A stretch of DNA of 64,000 nt from contig NZ_BAGM01000065.1 of NCBI RefSeq assembly GCF_000308855.1, positions 1-64,000 of the forward strand, written 5' to 3'. The notes beneath the pieces are model-generated. The model worked only from the letters and a program-made list of their open reading frames with translations, was not told the origin of the DNA and did not search any database. Made by a program: the position numbers and the translations under genes. This document shows, piece after piece, positions 7,869-16,390 of this stretch (position 1 is the first letter of the stretch; the number at the start of each line of letters is the position of its first letter). Source of the DNA: Nocardia veterana NBRC 100344 (GTDB lineage: Bacteria > Actinomycetota > Actinomycetes > Mycobacteriales > Mycobacteriaceae).

Positions 7869-9041
7869 TCAGGAAGTGACGATCGCGGCGGGCAAGTCGG
7901 CGAGGCTGCGGCTCAGATAGCTGCCGTCCCCGGCACGAGCGCGTTCGAATTCCGCGGGGTCGTTGAGATAGGTGGTGGCCAGCGATTTGGTGTGCACCTC
8001 GGCGAACTGTTCACCGTCGGCCGATCGCGCCGCCACCCGCACCCCCGACAGCAGGTGCACACCCCCGCCGCCGGGCCCGTCGAAGCCGTAGGCGACCGGA
8101 CCGGTCTCGTCGAGGCCATAGCAGATCGTGATCGGCCCCGACACCGCGCGCACCCGGGTCGCCACCGACGACGCCACCGAATGCGGCGACAGCCGCAGCC
8201 GGATCCGCCGCAGCGCGGCCGCGACATCGACCGACAGATCCTCCCGCGTCCCCTGCACCATAGCCTGGTACACCGCCGGATCGGCGACCAGTACGGTGGG
8301 CGATTCCGCGGCCAGATGGCGATGGATGTTGCCCGGCGCGTGAGTTCCGGCGGGCAACACCAGATCGGCGCCCGCGACCAGATTCGCGACGGTGGCGGTA
8401 TGGAATCCGAAGCGGCCGAACAGTCCCGCGAAGCACAGGGTCCGATCGGATTCGCGCAATTTGCTGGCACCCACCCAGGCGGTGGCGGCGTTGAGCACGG
8501 CGGTGGCCGAATACTCCAGGCACACCAGCCGGCGCGACGGCGCCGAGGCCACCCGGCACAGTTCGGTGTCGCGATGCAAGGCGGGCCGCTCGCCGTCGAC
8601 ATCGGTGCGCTGCGCCCAGGACCGTTCGTCCAACCGGATACCGCCCGTCTGCCCGGAGGCGACGATCGCGTCGATCCCACACTCCTCGATCAGCTCGCGC
8701 ACGGCGGTGAGCGGCAGCGCCGGATTGGCCAGAATCGGCACATCGCCGCGGGCCAGCAATGCCAGCATGGTCGAAATGTAGCCGGGGTAATTCCCCAGCG
8801 CCACAAGGACTCTCGACCGAGGGCGGCGCAGCACCGTGCCGAGCCGGGCGGACTTGTCGGCGACCTCGCCGAGCAGATCGCCGAAGGTTCTGCTGTCGTG
8901 CATGCTCGACACGCTGGCGTACGGCCGCATCCGCATGGCGGTGGTGACCGCGCTGAACAACAGCGCGGGCCTACCGGCACCGGTCGCGATATCCCTGCCC
9001 CGATATCCTCGAAAATTCACCGATGCAGAATTCGTTGTCAT
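7869..9041 (-). CDS. ANL-superfamily (acyl-CoA synthetase-like) protein, degenerate
   Basis: 390 aa, shorter than the 500-600 aa of complete acyl-CoA ligases. The order matches the N-terminal adenylation domain: VLVALGNYPGYISTMLALL, DVPILANPALP, an LVLPAGTHAPG loop, and CYGLDETGPVAYGF resembling the YG.TE...... core. The normal P-loop (TSGTTG.PKG) is replaced by LVCLEYSATAVLNAA, and the C-terminal lid domain with the A10 lysine appears to be missing. It may be an acyl-binding or regulatory relative, or a decaying enzyme. The gene stands alone, with a 641-base non-coding gap upstream. Confidence 0.62.
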   Translation of the reverse strand: MTTNSASVNFRGYRGRDIATGAGRPALLFSAVTTAMRMRPYASVSSMHDSRTFGDLLGEVADKSARLGTVLRRPRSRVLVALGNYPGYISTMLALLARGDVPILANPALPLTAVRELIEECGIDAIVASGQTGGIRLDERSWAQRTDVDGERPALHRDTELCRVASAPSRRLVCLEYSATAVLNAATAWVGASKLRESDRTLCFAGLFGRFGFHTATVANLVAGADLVLPAGTHAPGNIHRHLAAESPTVLVADPAVYQAMVQGTREDLSVDVAAALRRIRLRLSPHSVASSVATRVRAVSGPITICYGLDETGPVAYGFDGPGGGGVHLLSGVRVAARSADGEQFAEVHTKSLATTYLNDPAEFERARAGDGSYLSRSLADLPAAIVTS

Positions 9042-9682
9042 CGAATACCAATCTTTGTTCCCCCTGCCCGATATCTACCGCATTCCTCCCCGCAGTACAC
9101 GCTCGCACCCGATCACATGTGGACACAGGCATCGACGCATCGCCTGGGAAGAAAACGTCACATGTACGCCACCGGGATGCGGACACATTAACGACAATCA
9201 CAACAATCCGCAACCGGACGCATTATTGCGTTTCACGAATTCAATTACGAATGCAAGCACATTTGCACGGATGAACGTTCGCGATTCTGCACGTGCGTCC
9301 TTGCGTTCACCGTACCCCGCCGACTACCGTCGAGCGAGCTCAGCACACCCATGGGCCGACCGCCTGCCGCGCCGGAACCGGCATCCACCACCCTCGCTCA
9401 TCTCCCCCACCCGCCCCGGGAGACCGTCACCTCGCCCGTCCGCAGGACGCTCCGGGCAATGCCCGAGAGACGATCGGCGAACGTTTTCACCGATACCGCC
9501 GGGGCGGGGTTCCCGCGCCCATCGATCGGGTATTCTCCACAAATGAATGCCCACCCCGGGGTGAATTACCATAACTTTTCCCGACTCGTCGCTCGCACGC
9601 GGCCCGGGAGATTTCCCGGGACATTTTCCCGAGCCGGTCACGGTCCACCGGGACCGATACTCTCCGACATCCCGGGTCGGCG
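9042..9682. other. Long intergenic region, A/T-richer on the ANL side
   Basis: No frame here has convincing codon bias. Roughly 9045-9300 is noticeably A/T-richer than the rest of the window and contains short repeated words (TCACATGT near 9114 and 9159; ACGAAT twice near 9236-9253). It probably holds the ANL gene's control region; nothing specific can be assigned. Confidence 0.4.
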
Positions 9683-10489
9683 TCACCACGTACGACTGCC
9701 TTCGGCGACGCCGACCTCGACATCGCCGCTGCCGTTCGCCGCGACCGGGATCGGCAGATCGTAGACCGTGTACGCCGCGCGGATCACCGGTTGCGCGACA
9801 TTGCGCACCCGCACACCACCCGGTGTCGTCCCGCGTTCGTACCCGGCATGAGCATGACCGTGGATCGCGAGATCGGCACCGCAGGTGTCGATGGCCTCGC
9901 CGAGCAGATAGGAACCGAGGAACGGGTAGATCTCGGGCGGCTCGCCGTGCAGGGTGTCGCCACACGGCGAGTAATGGGTCAGCGCCACCTTCACGTCGGT
10001 GTCCAGCCGGCACAGCGCGACGTGCAGGGCATCGGCGAGATCGACGGTGTAGGAGGCGAATTCGCGCATTATCCGCTCACCGAACACGCTCGCGCATTTG
10101 CCGGCGAACCCACCGCCGAACCCCTTCGTCCCCGCCACCCCGAGGGTGTGCGTGCCGACGGGGACCGTCGTGCACTCACCCTCGAGGACCCGGATCCCGT
10201 GCTCGCACAGCAGGGCGGTGATCTCGTCCTGGGCGTCGGAGTGATGATCGTGGTTGCCGAGGACGGCGATCACCGGCACGCCGAGATCCGCCAGTTCGGT
10301 GGCGACCACCCGGGCCTCGTCGAGGGTCCCGTGCCGGGTCAGATCGCCTCCCACCAGCAGCACGTCCGCCTCCTCGGGCAGACGCGCCAGCGCCGGGCGC
10401 AGGGATCCGGCGGAATCGGCGCCCAGATGGATATCGGCCACCGCGGCGATGCGGACGATGTCGTCGTTCGACTGCTGCGGGCCCGTCAT
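9683..10489 (-). CDS. Calcineurin-type metallophosphoesterase
   Basis: 268 aa. All hallmark metal-binding blocks are visible in order: VADIHLGAD near residue 15, LLVGGDLTRHG near 45, VLGNHDHH near 75, LTHYSP near 165 and IHGHAHAG near 215. These ligate two metals and hydrolyse a phosphoester, and the protein appears cytosolic. ATG 10489 shares its A with the preceding gene's TGA stop (TGATG), implying translational coupling to the nucleotidyltransferase-BON protein. A make-and-break nucleotide signalling pair is conceivable; the substrate is unknown. Confidence 0.86.
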   Translation of the reverse strand: MTGPQQSNDDIVRIAAVADIHLGADSAGSLRPALARLPEEADVLLVGGDLTRHGTLDEARVVATELADLGVPVIAVLGNHDHHSDAQDEITALLCEHGIRVLEGECTTVPVGTHTLGVAGTKGFGGGFAGKCASVFGERIMREFASYTVDLADALHVALCRLDTDVKVALTHYSPCGDTLHGEPPEIYPFLGSYLLGEAIDTCGADLAIHGHAHAGYERGTTPGGVRVRNVAQPVIRAAYTVYDLPIPVAANGSGDVEVGVAEGSRTW

Positions 10490-11319
10490 CAGCTCAACCG
10501 TTCGTGATCGACGGTCGGCGCCTGCGCCGTGGCCACGCGGATGTCGTTGTGAATACGCAGTTTCGGCACCCGCTCGCGCACGATGTCCTCGAGGTCGCTG
10601 CGCTGCTGCGCACTGCCGACCTCCCCGCACAGCACCACCACACCCCCGCGGATGGTCACCTGCACACCAAGTTCCGCGGTGCGCGGATCCTCGGCGAAGG
10701 CACGCCGCAGATTCGCCACCAGGTACTGCGGCAACACTTCGGCGTCCGGGTCGTGGGTCATATCGTCACCTCCGTGACCGATTCCGAGATCCTCCACCAG
10801 CGCCAGGAAGGCTCGGGCATAGGGTGATACCGCGGTCTCCATCCGGGTACGTCGCCAATCGACCTGCTCGCGCAGGTCGCGGGCGATGGCCAGCAGCCGG
10901 GTGAAGTCGAGCCGGTGCGGGTCGAGAACCATCAACTTGTCCACCATCAGATCGGTGCCGCTGAGCACCGGGGCCGCCGCCGGACCGATCCGCATCCAGC
11001 TCGCCCGGCCCAGCAGGTCGTCGTCGACGTTGCGATAGTTGGGCCGAAAGATCAAGTCCACCAACGTGTCTCCGTCGTAGACCTTGGTCAGCCAGTCCTC
11101 CGGCGGATGCCCGGCCCGCAGTCCCGCCCGGATCAGGATCTCCTTGGCCCGGTCGGCGTCGGCGGGTTTGATGTAGATGTCCACGTCGTGGTCGGTGGCC
11201 GGACCGCCGCGCGCGTAGACCGCGCACCCACCACCGACCGCGAAGGCGACCTCCTCGGCCAGCAGCGCGTTCACCACCCGGGTGAGGGTCTGCAGCAGCT
11301 GCTCGATCGACGCGGTCAT
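10489..11319 (-). CDS. Nucleotidyltransferase-fold protein with C-terminal BON domain
   Basis: 276 aa from ATG 11319, a start supported by a GGGTAT -10 box ending nine bases before it. Residues about 10-150 are a Pol-beta-type nucleotidyltransferase domain: FAVGGGCAVYARGGPATDHD, then VDIYIK, providing GG and the DxD metal pair, with a later acid in LVDLIF. Residues about 195-270 resemble a BON domain (VTIRGGVVVLCGEV, then RERVPKLRIHNDIRV), usually a phospholipid- or ligand-binding module. The pairing is unusual. It precedes and is coupled to the metallophosphoesterase. Confidence 0.72.
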   Translation of the reverse strand: MTASIEQLLQTLTRVVNALLAEEVAFAVGGGCAVYARGGPATDHDVDIYIKPADADRAKEILIRAGLRAGHPPEDWLTKVYDGDTLVDLIFRPNYRNVDDDLLGRASWMRIGPAAAPVLSGTDLMVDKLMVLDPHRLDFTRLLAIARDLREQVDWRRTRMETAVSPYARAFLALVEDLGIGHGGDDMTHDPDAEVLPQYLVANLRRAFAEDPRTAELGVQVTIRGGVVVLCGEVGSAQQRSDLEDIVRERVPKLRIHNDIRVATAQAPTVDHERLS

Positions 11320-11328
11320 AACGGCCGC

Positions 11329-11353
11329 ATACCCGGGGCCCGCCGCGCTATTC
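11329..11353 (-). promoter_or_regulatory. SigB/SigF-type promoter (leaderless arrangement)
   Basis: On the minus strand GAAT-N15-GGGTAT. The -10 box ends nine bases before ATG 11319. The -35 is a weak GNNT match on its own. Confidence 0.45.
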
Positions 11354-11840
11354 ACGGGGTGGCGACGGCCTGCGGGGCGGTCTCCTTGATCTTGGCGTTG
11401 GCCCAGCGCAGCTGCCGCAACGTCTCCGGATGGCAGCGCGAGGCCAGCTCGAGCAGATCGGAATCCTCGGCGGCCTGTGCCGCCTGCGCCAGGATCTCCC
11501 AGTTCACCGAGACGACCGCGGCCTGTTTGTGGATCGAGCGCAGGTCACGCAGGAGCAGCAGCGACGGCGCGTGCCGGCGCCCGACCAGATCGGCGAGCCG
11601 ACGACGCAGCGCCTCGACCGGCCCACCGGAGCTCAACGGCGCGGGATTCAGGCGTACGCCCCGGCGGTGGCCGGTCTCGGCCAGGCTCCGGCGATGCTCG
11701 TCGGTCCACACCAGCAGATCCCGGCAGACATGGTGTACCTCGTGATCGGTGCGGTGCCGGTCGGCGGTGCGGATCAGCAGGCGGCCGACCCGGGTCTCGC
11801 TGCGGTGGATCTCGCCGAGCACCGCGTCCAGATCGTTCAT
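11352..11840 (-). CDS. Hypothetical helical protein coupled to the molybdopterin oxidoreductase
   Basis: 162 aa, predicted all-helical and rich in His and acidic residues (HRTDHEVHHVCRD, WTDEHRRSL, SRCHPETLRQLRWANAKIK). The pattern suggests a helical bundle like the hemerythrin or ferritin-like families, but I cannot assign a known metal motif. Its ATG overlaps the stop of the oxidoreductase gene (ATGA), so the two are almost certainly co-translated and may work together, for example as an accessory or electron-transfer partner. Confidence 0.68.
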   Translation of the reverse strand: MNDLDAVLGEIHRSETRVGRLLIRTADRHRTDHEVHHVCRDLLVWTDEHRRSLAETGHRRGVRLNPAPLSSGGPVEALRRRLADLVGRRHAPSLLLLRDLRSIHKQAAVVSVNWEILAQAAQAAEDSDLLELASRCHPETLRQLRWANAKIKETAPQAVATP

Positions 11841-14233
11841 CGGGTGCTCCGCTCGAGCTCGACCGCGGCCGGGGTGCCCGTGGTCTCGAAGCGGCCGGCC
11901 GGGCGGAGCAGTTCCACCGCCGCGGCACCGGATTTGAACAGCGGCTGCTTCGACGCCGGATCCCACTCGGTGGGGGTGAGCTCGTTGGCGGCGGTCCCGT
12001 CCTTGCCGGTCGGGCGATGGCCCGCGGCGGTGTCCCAGTAGCCGTAGTGGAACGGCAGGAAGATCACGCCCGGACGGATACCGCCGGTCCGTACCCGCGC
12101 GGCCACCTGCCCGCGAACGGTGCGGATGCGCAGCAGATCGCCCTCCGACCACCCTTCGCGGCGCAGATCCTCGGCCGCCATCTCCACCCATACTTCCGGT
12201 GCGGCCGCCCGCAATTGCGGCACCCGGCCGGTTTTCGTGCGGGTGTGGAAGTGGTAGAGCGTGCGACCGGTGATCAGCGCGTACGGATACCGCTCGTCCG
12301 GCGGTTCGTGCAGCGGAAGATATTGTGCCGCTTTGATGATCGCGCGGCCCTCCGGATTCATCGCCCGGTACTCGGTGGGCTCCACGGGTGCGCCGGTGAT
12401 CAGATCGCGCCCGTAGTTCTCGCAATCCTCGGGCGCTGCACGAAATTTCCCGTCGGTATAGAGCCGTTCGGTGCCGTCCGGGCTGTCCTCGGTGCACGGC
12501 CACTGGATCCCGCCGCGGGCACGCAGTTTCGCGTAGCCGAGTCCGGAGTAGTCGCACAACCGTCCGGCGCTGCAGCGCTTCCACTGCTCGAAGACCTCCT
12601 CCGGGGTCCGCCACGGCAGCAGCGGTTGCCCGTCGGCATCACGCAGATCCAGGCGGCGGGCGTAGTCGAGGAAAATGTCCAGATCGGGTCGCGCGGACCC
12701 CGGTGGCTCGACGGCCTGCTCCGACAGGTGCACGGTGCGATCGGCATTGGTGAACGTACCGGTCTTCTCGCCCCAGGTCGCCGCGGGCAACACGACATCG
12801 GCCAACTGCGCGGTCTCGGACAGGAAGATGTCCTGCACCACGAGGAACAGCCGCCGTTGCGACAGGATCGAGCGGATACGCGCCAGCTCCGGCAGCGAGA
12901 CCACGGGATTCGTTCCGCTGACGTACAGGAACCGGATCGAGCCGTCCTCGACGAAGCGCAGGATCTGCATCAGATGCGTGGGTGCGCTGTAGTGCGGAAT
13001 GTGTTTCGGATCGACATTCCAGATCCGGGCCAGCTCCTCGACGTGCGCGTCGTTGGCCCAGTTGCGGAAACCCGGCAGATCGCCGTCGGCACCGCATTCG
13101 CGGGTGTTCTCGGCGGTCGGCTGCCCGTTCATCTGCAGCACACCACAACCCGGGCGACCGAGCATGCCGCGGATCAGATGGATGTTGTTCACCTGGACCG
13201 CCGACGCCGTGGCCTGGTGCGCTTGATAGAAGCCCTGCAGCACCGTCGACAACACGCGCTCACCGGTCCCGATCAGCCGGGCGGCGGCCCGCAGATCGTC
13301 GGCGGGCACATCGCAGATCCGCGCGGCCTGTTCGGGCGTGCAGTCGGCGACCTGTTTGCGTAACTCCTCGAAACCGACCGTATGCGCGTCGATGTAGTCG
13401 TGGTCGACCCAGTCGTTGCGGATCAACTCGTGCAGCAGCGCGTTCATCAGCATCAGGTTGGTCCCCGGTCGCGGCGCCAGATGGATCGTCGCGGCACGGG
13501 CCACCGGGGTGGTTCGCGGGTCGACACAGATCAGCGCCGACGGGTCGGCGCCCTCGAGCCGATCCAGCATGCGGCTCCACAGCACCGTCTGGGTTTCGGC
13601 GACGTTGTGGCCGTAGAGGGCGATGACGTCGGCGTGGTCGACATCGGCATAGCTGCCGGGCTGGCCGTCGCAGCCGAAGGACTCCTTGAGCGCCTCACCG
13701 GCCGTCGCGGTACACAACCGGGTGTTCCCGTCGAGGTGATTGGTGCCGATGCCGCCACGCGCGAGCACGGTCAACGCGTAGTACTCCTCGAGGAACAGTT
13801 GACCGGTGGTGTAGAAACCGACCGAACCCGGTCCACGTCGGTTCAGCGTTTCCCGGGTGCGCGCGGCGATCAGCGACATCGCGGTGTCCCAGTCGGATTC
13901 GACCAGCCGTCCGCGGCGCCGGATCAGCGGCGTGGTCAGCCGGTCGCGGGAATTGTTGGCCTGCCAGCCGAACAGATCCTTCGGGCCCAGCCGGCCCCGA
14001 TTGACGCGATCCCCGGCCCGGCCGCGCACTCCGACGATGCGACCGGCCCGGACCGCGATATCCATCGCGTCCCCGTTGGAATGCAGGAGCGAGGCGGTGG
14101 GCACCCATCGCTGCACCATGTCCTCGGTGACCCCGTCGACCAGGTGCATATCCACGCGTTCCGGCCAGGTGTCCCCCGGCGCGTACGGGGTGCGGGCACC
14201 CCAGGGATGGGTGATCCGGTCGTCGGCGCTCAC
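11837..14233 (-). CDS. Molybdopterin oxidoreductase lacking the N-terminal Fe-S cysteines
   Basis: 798 aa from GTG 14233. It aligns through its length with nitrate reductase/formate dehydrogenase-like enzymes: IALYGHNVAETQTV, ICVDPRTTPVARAA, GMLGRPGCGVLQMNGQPTAE, VVLPAATWGEKTGTFTN and a C-terminal dinucleotide-binding domain with ALITGRTLYHFHTRTKTGR. At about residues 43-51, where the family binds 4Fe-4S with C-x2-C-x3-C, this protein has ASLLHSNGD, so Ser, His and Asp replace the cysteines. It probably still binds bis-MGD but may lack the usual proximal cluster. Substrate unknown. It forms an operon with the 162-aa protein. Confidence 0.82.
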   Translation of the reverse strand: MSADDRITHPWGARTPYAPGDTWPERVDMHLVDGVTEDMVQRWVPTASLLHSNGDAMDIAVRAGRIVGVRGRAGDRVNRGRLGPKDLFGWQANNSRDRLTTPLIRRRGRLVESDWDTAMSLIAARTRETLNRRGPGSVGFYTTGQLFLEEYYALTVLARGGIGTNHLDGNTRLCTATAGEALKESFGCDGQPGSYADVDHADVIALYGHNVAETQTVLWSRMLDRLEGADPSALICVDPRTTPVARAATIHLAPRPGTNLMLMNALLHELIRNDWVDHDYIDAHTVGFEELRKQVADCTPEQAARICDVPADDLRAAARLIGTGERVLSTVLQGFYQAHQATASAVQVNNIHLIRGMLGRPGCGVLQMNGQPTAENTRECGADGDLPGFRNWANDAHVEELARIWNVDPKHIPHYSAPTHLMQILRFVEDGSIRFLYVSGTNPVVSLPELARIRSILSQRRLFLVVQDIFLSETAQLADVVLPAATWGEKTGTFTNADRTVHLSEQAVEPPGSARPDLDIFLDYARRLDLRDADGQPLLPWRTPEEVFEQWKRCSAGRLCDYSGLGYAKLRARGGIQWPCTEDSPDGTERLYTDGKFRAAPEDCENYGRDLITGAPVEPTEYRAMNPEGRAIIKAAQYLPLHEPPDERYPYALITGRTLYHFHTRTKTGRVPQLRAAAPEVWVEMAAEDLRREGWSEGDLLRIRTVRGQVAARVRTGGIRPGVIFLPFHYGYWDTAAGHRPTGKDGTAANELTPTEWDPASKQPLFKSGAAAVELLRPAGRFETTGTPAAVELERSTR

Positions 14234-14268
14234 GAAGCGGGCCTGACACGGGCGGCGGACTCGGACAT
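14230..14268 (-). CDS. Possible 12-residue leader peptide
   Basis: ATG 14268 has the best ribosome-binding site of the region (GAGAGGTG, four bases before the ATG) but its frame stops after 12 codons (MSESAARVRPAS). The stop TGA overlaps GTG 14233 of the oxidoreductase as GTGA. This could be a translated leader that delivers ribosomes to the weak GTG start, or the trace of a frameshifted N-terminus. Confidence 0.3.
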   Translation of the reverse strand: MSESAARVRPAS

Positions 14269-14327
14269 GTATCACCTCTCGGGACGAAGGAATCGACCGA
14301 CCACATCGGCGAACTGCTCCTGGACGC

Positions 14328-14352
14328 ATACCCGCCGACCTGACCCGATAAC
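14328..14352 (-). promoter_or_regulatory. SigB/SigF-type promoter of the oxidoreductase operon
   Basis: Minus strand: GTTA-N15-GGGTAT. The -10 box is 60 bases before ATG 14268. Divergent from the promoter at 14369. Confidence 0.5.
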
Positions 14353-14368
14353 GCCCACGTTGCGCCCG

Positions 14369-14393
14369 GTTTGCGGGGCTCGCCGGGGGATAC
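14369..14393 (+). promoter_or_regulatory. SigB/SigF-type promoter of the DUF4383 gene
   Basis: GTTT-N15-GGATAC, one base from the GGGTAC form, 47 bases before the start codon. Confidence 0.45.
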
Positions 14394-14439
14394 CTCCGAC
14401 ATACGGGTGAATCAGCGGCACTCGAAAGGAGAGGCGGCG

Positions 14440-14961
14440 ATGGCCACTGCATCTGTTCCCCGGCACCGCGCCCGGGTCTCCCCCGTCCAGGCTGCGGCCT
14501 ATCTGGTGGGAGCGGCGTTCCTCCTGGTCGGCATCCTCGGCTTCATTCCGGGTGTGACCACCGACTACGACATGCTGAGCTGGTCCGGTCACCATTCCGG
14601 CGCGAAGTTGTTCGGCGTGTTCCAGGTGTCGGCGCTGCACAACATCGTGCACCTGGTGTTCGGCCTGGCCGGACTGGCGATGGGGCGCACCACGGTCGCG
14701 GCGCGGACCTATCTGATCGGCGGCGGCGTCATCTATCTGGCCCTCTGGGTCTACGGCTTGGTGGTGGATCAGGACTCGCGGGCGAACGTCATCCCGGTCA
14801 ACACCCCGGACAACTGGCTGCATCTGGGGCTCGGCGCCGCGATGCTCCTGCTGGGGTTGTTCCTCGGACCCGCCGACCGGCCGATCCTGTTCGAGGGTTC
14901 ACCGCAACCCGGGCGCCCGGAGGCCGCCCCGCCGGGGACGGGCCGCGGGCCGACCGATTAG
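14440..14961 (+). CDS. DUF4383 membrane protein
   Basis: 173 aa from ATG 14440, with AAGGAGAGG upstream. Four membrane helices are visible (near residues 17-37, 60-80, 87-107 and 125-145), with the family features GILGFIPGVTTDYD in the first loop and FQVSALHNIVHLVFG in helix 2. DUF4383 proteins are small four-helix membrane proteins of actinobacteria with no established activity. The C-terminus is Pro/Gly-rich and cytosolic. It stands alone, divergent from the oxidoreductase operon, with both sides carrying stress-type promoter motifs. Confidence 0.8.
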   Translation: MATASVPRHRARVSPVQAAAYLVGAAFLLVGILGFIPGVTTDYDMLSWSGHHSGAKLFGVFQVSALHNIVHLVFGLAGLAMGRTTVAARTYLIGGGVIYLALWVYGLVVDQDSRANVIPVNTPDNWLHLGLGAAMLLLGLFLGPADRPILFEGSPQPGRPEAAPPGTGRGPTD

Positions 14962-15025
14962 CGCCGGTCGATCGGCGCTTGGTCGCGGCCGTCGGCACGT
15001 CCCCCCGCGCGGTAGGAGAGGGGGG

Positions 15026-15865
15026 TCACAGGATGGGACGGCCACCGGTGACCGCGAGGCGAGCACCGGAGATGTAGCTGCCCTCGTCGGAGGCCAGCAA
15101 CACGTAGGCGCCGGCCAGCTCGGCGGGCTGTCCGGCCCGCCCGAGCGGGACGTCGTCGCCGAAATTGCGGACCTTCTCCACCGGCATCGTCGACGGGATC
15201 AGCGGCGTCCAGATCGGTCCCGGCGCGACACTGTTCACCCGAATCCCCTTGTCGCCCAACATTTGCGCCAGGCTGGCGCAGAAGTTGGCGATGGCCGCCT
15301 TGGTGGCGGCGTACGGGGCGAGGGTGGGTGAGGGCATATCGGAGTTCACCGAGGAACTGCCGATGATCGCCGAACCGGGCGGCATATGCGGAACCGCCGC
15401 CTTCGCCAGATGGAACAGCGCGCCGACGTTCAGCTTGAACGTGTAGTCCCATTCCTCGCCGGAGATTTCGTCGAGGTCCTGGTGGGTCATCTGGAACGCG
15501 GCATTACTCACCAGAATGTCGATCTTGCCGAATTCCGTTGCCGCTCGGTCGATCACCGCGCGGCAGTGCGCCGGATCGGACAGATCACCCGGCACCGCGA
15601 CCGCCTTGCGGCCGGCCTGCTCCACCAGCGCGACGACCTCCTGCGCATCCTCGTGCTCGTCGAGGTAGGAGATCAGGACGTCGGCGCCCTCGCGGGCGAA
15701 CGCGATGGCCACCGCCCGCCCGATCCCGCTGTCGGCGCCGGTGATCACCGCCGACTTTCCGGTCAGCTTGCCCGAGCCACGGTAGCTGTCCTCACCGCAG
15801 TCCGGCGGCGGGGACATCCGCGCCTGCAGACCGGGCACCTCCTGCTGTTGTTCCGGAAAACCCAT
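15026..15865 (-). CDS. SDR-family oxidoreductase (YghA/YhdG-type general-stress dehydrogenase)
   Basis: 279 aa with the family's short N-terminal tail (LQARMSPPPDCGEDSYRGSG) before the Rossmann core. Cofactor motif TGADSGIGRA lies near residue 42, NAA near 123, the catalytic Ser in IIGSSSVNS near 165 and the YAATK Tyr/Lys pair near 180. Members of this clade are NAD(P)-dependent and often annotated as glucose dehydrogenase-like stress proteins; the substrate is uncertain. It follows the 81-aa gene by 45 bases and probably shares its stress promoter. A close relative lies at 16660. Confidence 0.85.
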   Translation of the reverse strand: MGFPEQQQEVPGLQARMSPPPDCGEDSYRGSGKLTGKSAVITGADSGIGRAVAIAFAREGADVLISYLDEHEDAQEVVALVEQAGRKAVAVPGDLSDPAHCRAVIDRAATEFGKIDILVSNAAFQMTHQDLDEISGEEWDYTFKLNVGALFHLAKAAVPHMPPGSAIIGSSSVNSDMPSPTLAPYAATKAAIANFCASLAQMLGDKGIRVNSVAPGPIWTPLIPSTMPVEKVRNFGDDVPLGRAGQPAELAGAYVLLASDEGSYISGARLAVTGGRPIL

Positions 15866-15910
15866 ACCGACCTCCCGTCGAGATGTGGTGTTCTCAGTGC
15901 GGTGCTCGGG

Positions 15911-16156
15911 TCAGTGCGCGCCGGCGGCGCTGAGGCGTTGGCTCAGCAGGGCCTTGCCCTGATCGGCGCCCTTGCGGCTCTCCGCCTGCGCCTTACGGAA
16001 GAAGTCGGCTAGCTCGGTATCTCCCGCGCGTTCGGCGTCACGGCAGTAGATCTCCATCCGCAACGCGTTGCTCATACATTGTTCGGTGAACCAGACCAGG
16101 TTGTAGTCCTTGTCCATCGTCCCGGTGATCTGTCCGGTTTCCTGATCGATAGCCAC
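15911..16156 (-). CDS. Small conserved actinobacterial protein
   Basis: 81 aa beginning MAIDQETGQITGTMDKDYN. The remainder is a helical hairpin-like stretch (WFTEQCMSNALRMEIYCRD, then GDTELADFFRKAQAESRKGA) of a kind seen in small conserved actinobacterial proteins; no function is known to me. AGGAGG lies close to the start. It is the first gene after a clear SigB/SigF-type promoter and precedes the SDR, so a stress-linked role is inferred from context only. Confidence 0.72.
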   Translation of the reverse strand: MAIDQETGQITGTMDKDYNLVWFTEQCMSNALRMEIYCRDAERAGDTELADFFRKAQAESRKGADQGKALLSQRLSAAGAH

Positions 16157-16210
16157 GATCGTCCTCCTCGGATCTCGATGAATTCGTCCACTGTCCCGAC
16201 ATGCATCGCG

Positions 16211-16235
16211 CTACCCGCCTCGGGGCCGGACAAAC
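16211..16235 (-). promoter_or_regulatory. SigB/SigF-type promoter
   Basis: Minus strand: GTTT-N15-GGGTAG, 55 bases before ATG 16156. One of the best matches in the window. Confidence 0.65.
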
Positions 16236-16390
16236 CCCGCGGCCGCGTCATCCCCGCGACGCGACTACCCGGCGGGCGTCGTGTCGCGGGAGTGCGCGAA
16301 ACCACCTGCGAGCCGCGCGAGCTGCGCGCTATGGTCCTGGGCCGCAAGATGATTCACCGCTGCCTCGAGGGCGATCCGGTACCGCTCGGT

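Noticed and set aside
14270..14452. Upstream extension of the molybdopterin oxidoreductase frame
   Set aside because: It would overlap the divergent promoters and the start of the DUF4383 gene and has poor codon bias. GTG 14233 better matches the expected N-terminus.
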